Below, in pieces: positions 45,799 through 47,097 of a stretch of DNA of 47,097 nt (its first letter is position 1; every line of letters starts with the position of its first letter). The DNA comes from an uncultured bacterium (GTDB taxonomy: Bacteria; Hydrogenedentota; Hydrogenedentia; Hydrogenedentales; CAILVY01): contig CALEDJ010000017.1 in the NCBI GenBank assembly GCA_937951485.1, positions 1 to 47,097 on the forward strand. The letters are read 5' to 3'. Under the pieces are notes generated by a model. It had not been told where the DNA came from. It ran no database searches and saw nothing but the letters and a program-made list of their open reading frames with translations. Made by a program: the position numbers and the translations under genes.

Positions 45799-46170
45799 AT
45801 GGTGGCTTTCACCACTGCGCTTGCAGCATCCCTCGGCTTGCACGCCGCCGAAGCCAATTGCGGCGTTTTTTCCACCGAAGCGTTGCGCTGCGTTATCGCT
45901 GACAACACGGCAATCGGAATCCATCGCGCAGGCTGCAACGGCGCATTCGAACTGACCACCCCCGACAGCACACGGAACGCCTTCGTCCCCTATTGCGGCG
46001 GACTGAATCTCGAACATTACTTCGATGCCGCGCGGGTTTCCGAAAACCGCGTTGTCTTCTTCGAACCGCGCCTCGCGCCAATGACGTTTCGGAGAATTGA
46101 CGACCTCACCGCAGAACTCCACCAACCCCCACCCCCATGCACCGAGCGACTTGCTATCCTGTGCCCATGA
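45799..46170 (+). pseudogene. Secreted protein fragment, probably 3' truncated
   Basis: This 123-residue product starts at the ATG at 45799 with AAAGGAAAG upstream. It has a short signal peptide (MVAFTTALAASLGLHA). The mature part (GAFELTTPDSTRNAFVPYC, GGLNLEHYFDA, APMTFRRIDDLTAELHQPP) reads like the opening of a much larger secreted beta-sandwich protein. It then breaks off into a proline run and unrelated residues before the stop. I infer loss of the remainder by frameshift or deletion. The stop overlaps the next gene's ATG (ATGA), so it may still be translated. If not a pseudogene, it is a short secreted protein of unknown function. Confidence 0.5.
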
Positions 46171-46778
46171 AGTGCCGACTGACCAATCCAATCCCGCTGC
46201 CGATCGAACAAATGGCCCCGCCACCGGAACTCTTCACCCATCCCAGCACCTTGCACGGCCAGGCCCATACCGCCCGCGTCATCATCCACACCCTCATTCT
46301 CCTCGAAGTTACCGGCCTTCAGGAACTCGCCGCCCCCGCGTGGGCCGCCGCATACATCCACGACATCGGCCGCAGACACGACGGCCGCTGCGCCGACCAC
46401 GGCTCCTATGCGCTGGAAAAAGTGGCTACGCTCCCCGAGGTGAAAGACCTGATCGCACGCGGCGGCGTCGAGCAGCGCCACTGGGACCCCATCGTCACCA
46501 TGGTCGAAAACCACTGCCGCCCGGAATTGCCACCTGACCACCCCCACTGGCGCCACACCGCCATCCTCAAAGACGCCGACGGACTCGACCGCGTCCGCAT
46601 CCACGACCTCAATCCCGAATTCCTCCGCTTCCCCCAATCGCGCGCCCTCATCCCCTTCGCCGAAACCCTCTATTGCCGCACCAACACCACCCTTCCCCCC
46701 GGCCCCGGCTACTTCGCCCGCCTCTGGCCCATCGCACAAAAACTCCTTATCGAGCAGCATTTGAGGCGACCGACCTGA
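46167..46778 (+). CDS. HD-domain phosphohydrolase
   Basis: This 203-residue protein has an HD-superfamily metal site: the first His in STLHGQAHTAR, the HD pair in AAYIHDIGRRHDG, a further His in CADHGSYAL, and the final Asp in KDADGLDRVR. Such proteins hydrolyse phosphate esters of nucleotides or signalling molecules; the substrate cannot be predicted. The start chosen is the ATG at 46167, which overlaps the upstream stop; an ATG ten codons earlier (46137) is possible. No clear ribosome site precedes either. Confidence 0.72.
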   Translation: MKCRLTNPIPLPIEQMAPPPELFTHPSTLHGQAHTARVIIHTLILLEVTGLQELAAPAWAAAYIHDIGRRHDGRCADHGSYALEKVATLPEVKDLIARGGVEQRHWDPIVTMVENHCRPELPPDHPHWRHTAILKDADGLDRVRIHDLNPEFLRFPQSRALIPFAETLYCRTNTTLPPGPGYFARLWPIAQKLLIEQHLRRPT

Positions 46779-47097
46779 AGCATCATTCTGCGCCAAACTC
46801 TTGCGATGTCAATAGAGATGCCATGCGCGCGGGCGCTACGCGCTCCCCCCTTCAAAGGGGATTCATGCGGCACCCCAGATCGTAACACATGCGCACATCG
46901 TTCATTACCTGAAATATCCCAAAAAATCCCCCTTTGAAGGGGGTGGCGCGTAGCGCGGGAATGGGGCGAAAAGGGGTCTCGCACCAAATCTTGCACGCCC
47001 GGCATAACATGAAACGGCACGATATGGGTGTTTGTGGTCATTTGCGAATGGAGCAGCCCGGCACTGCGCCATCACAGGAAACATGCGAAAATCCCAG
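46779..47097. other. Right-end intergenic region
   Basis: The last 319 bases contain no supported gene. The main feature is the palindromic repeat at 46834-46955. A GGGGCGAAAAGGGG string lies just after it, and the remainder is unremarkable. Confidence 0.55.
46834..46955. repeat. 122-bp element with long inverted repeats (TTCAAAGGGG type)
   Basis: The left arm 46834-46863 starts CGCTACGCGC and ends TTCAAAGGGGATT. The right arm 46925-46955 is its inverse, starting AATCCCCCTTTGAA and ending GCGCGTAGCG, with one extra base and one or two mismatches. The CCCCCTTTGAAGGGGG core is a common dispersed palindrome in many bacteria. There is no coding content. Confidence 0.65.

Overview
The window is a GC-rich bacterial chromosome segment from an aerobically respiring, Gram-negative-type organism. 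Evidence for this includes twin-arginine (Tat) signals, a complete alternative complex III (ACIII), an A2-type caa3 oxidase and a diheme Bacteroidetes-style succinate dehydrogenase. The mixture of a secreted parallel beta-helix protein, Tat-exported metallophosphoesterases, ACIII-caa3 and radical-SAM/glycosyltransferase clusters is what I would expect from an uncultured PVC- or FCB-type lineage. Hydrogenedentota or a planctomycete relative would fit, but no marker gene here fixes the taxonomy.

Layout. (1) 1-2.7 kb: the 3' part of a helicase-nuclease restriction protein that runs off the left edge. (2) 3.0-8.2 kb: a large polytopic membrane protein with a beta-sandwich tail, then a secreted right-handed beta-helix protein. 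(3) 8.2-10.6 kb: tyrS on the minus strand between two non-autonomous mobile elements, one with a 9-bp target-site duplication. (4) 10.6-15 kb, minus strand: a sodium:solute symporter, a fused phosphate acyltransferase/butyrate kinase, and a two-ACT-domain protein. (5) 15.2 kb: tRNA-Ser(UGA). (6) 15.5-19.5 kb: two overlapping Tat-exported calcineurin-like phosphoesterases. (7) 19.5-32.5 kb, minus strand: a twelve-gene respiratory operon, actA-actB-actC-actD-actE-actF-sco-coxA-coxC-coxD-coxB-cyoE, mostly joined by short stop/start overlaps. (8) 32.8-36.2 kb, plus strand and divergent from it: sdhC-sdhA-sdhB. (9) 36.3-37.4 kb: an M42 aminopeptidase. (10) 37.5-46.8 kb: three related SPASM radical-SAM proteins (one divergent, two in tandem), a fusion of a cysteine-less radical-SAM-like domain to a family 2 glycosyltransferase, a GT4 glycosyltransferase, a small GT-B-like protein, a probably truncated secreted protein and an HD-domain protein.

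How the genes work together. Succinate dehydrogenase feeds electrons into the quinone pool. ACIII oxidises the quinol and, through its mono- and pentaheme cytochromes, passes electrons to the cytochrome c domain fused to CoxB of the caa3 oxidase. SCO loads the CuA site and CyoE begins heme A synthesis. The two operons face away from a shared 318-bp region that carries four copies of the hexamer CATCGG/CCGATG, so co-regulation is plausible.

The least explained part is the radical-SAM/glycosyltransferase cluster. Its paralogous SPASM enzymes share an unusual basic C-terminal tail, and no precursor peptide was found beside them. It is the best candidate here for an undescribed pathway.
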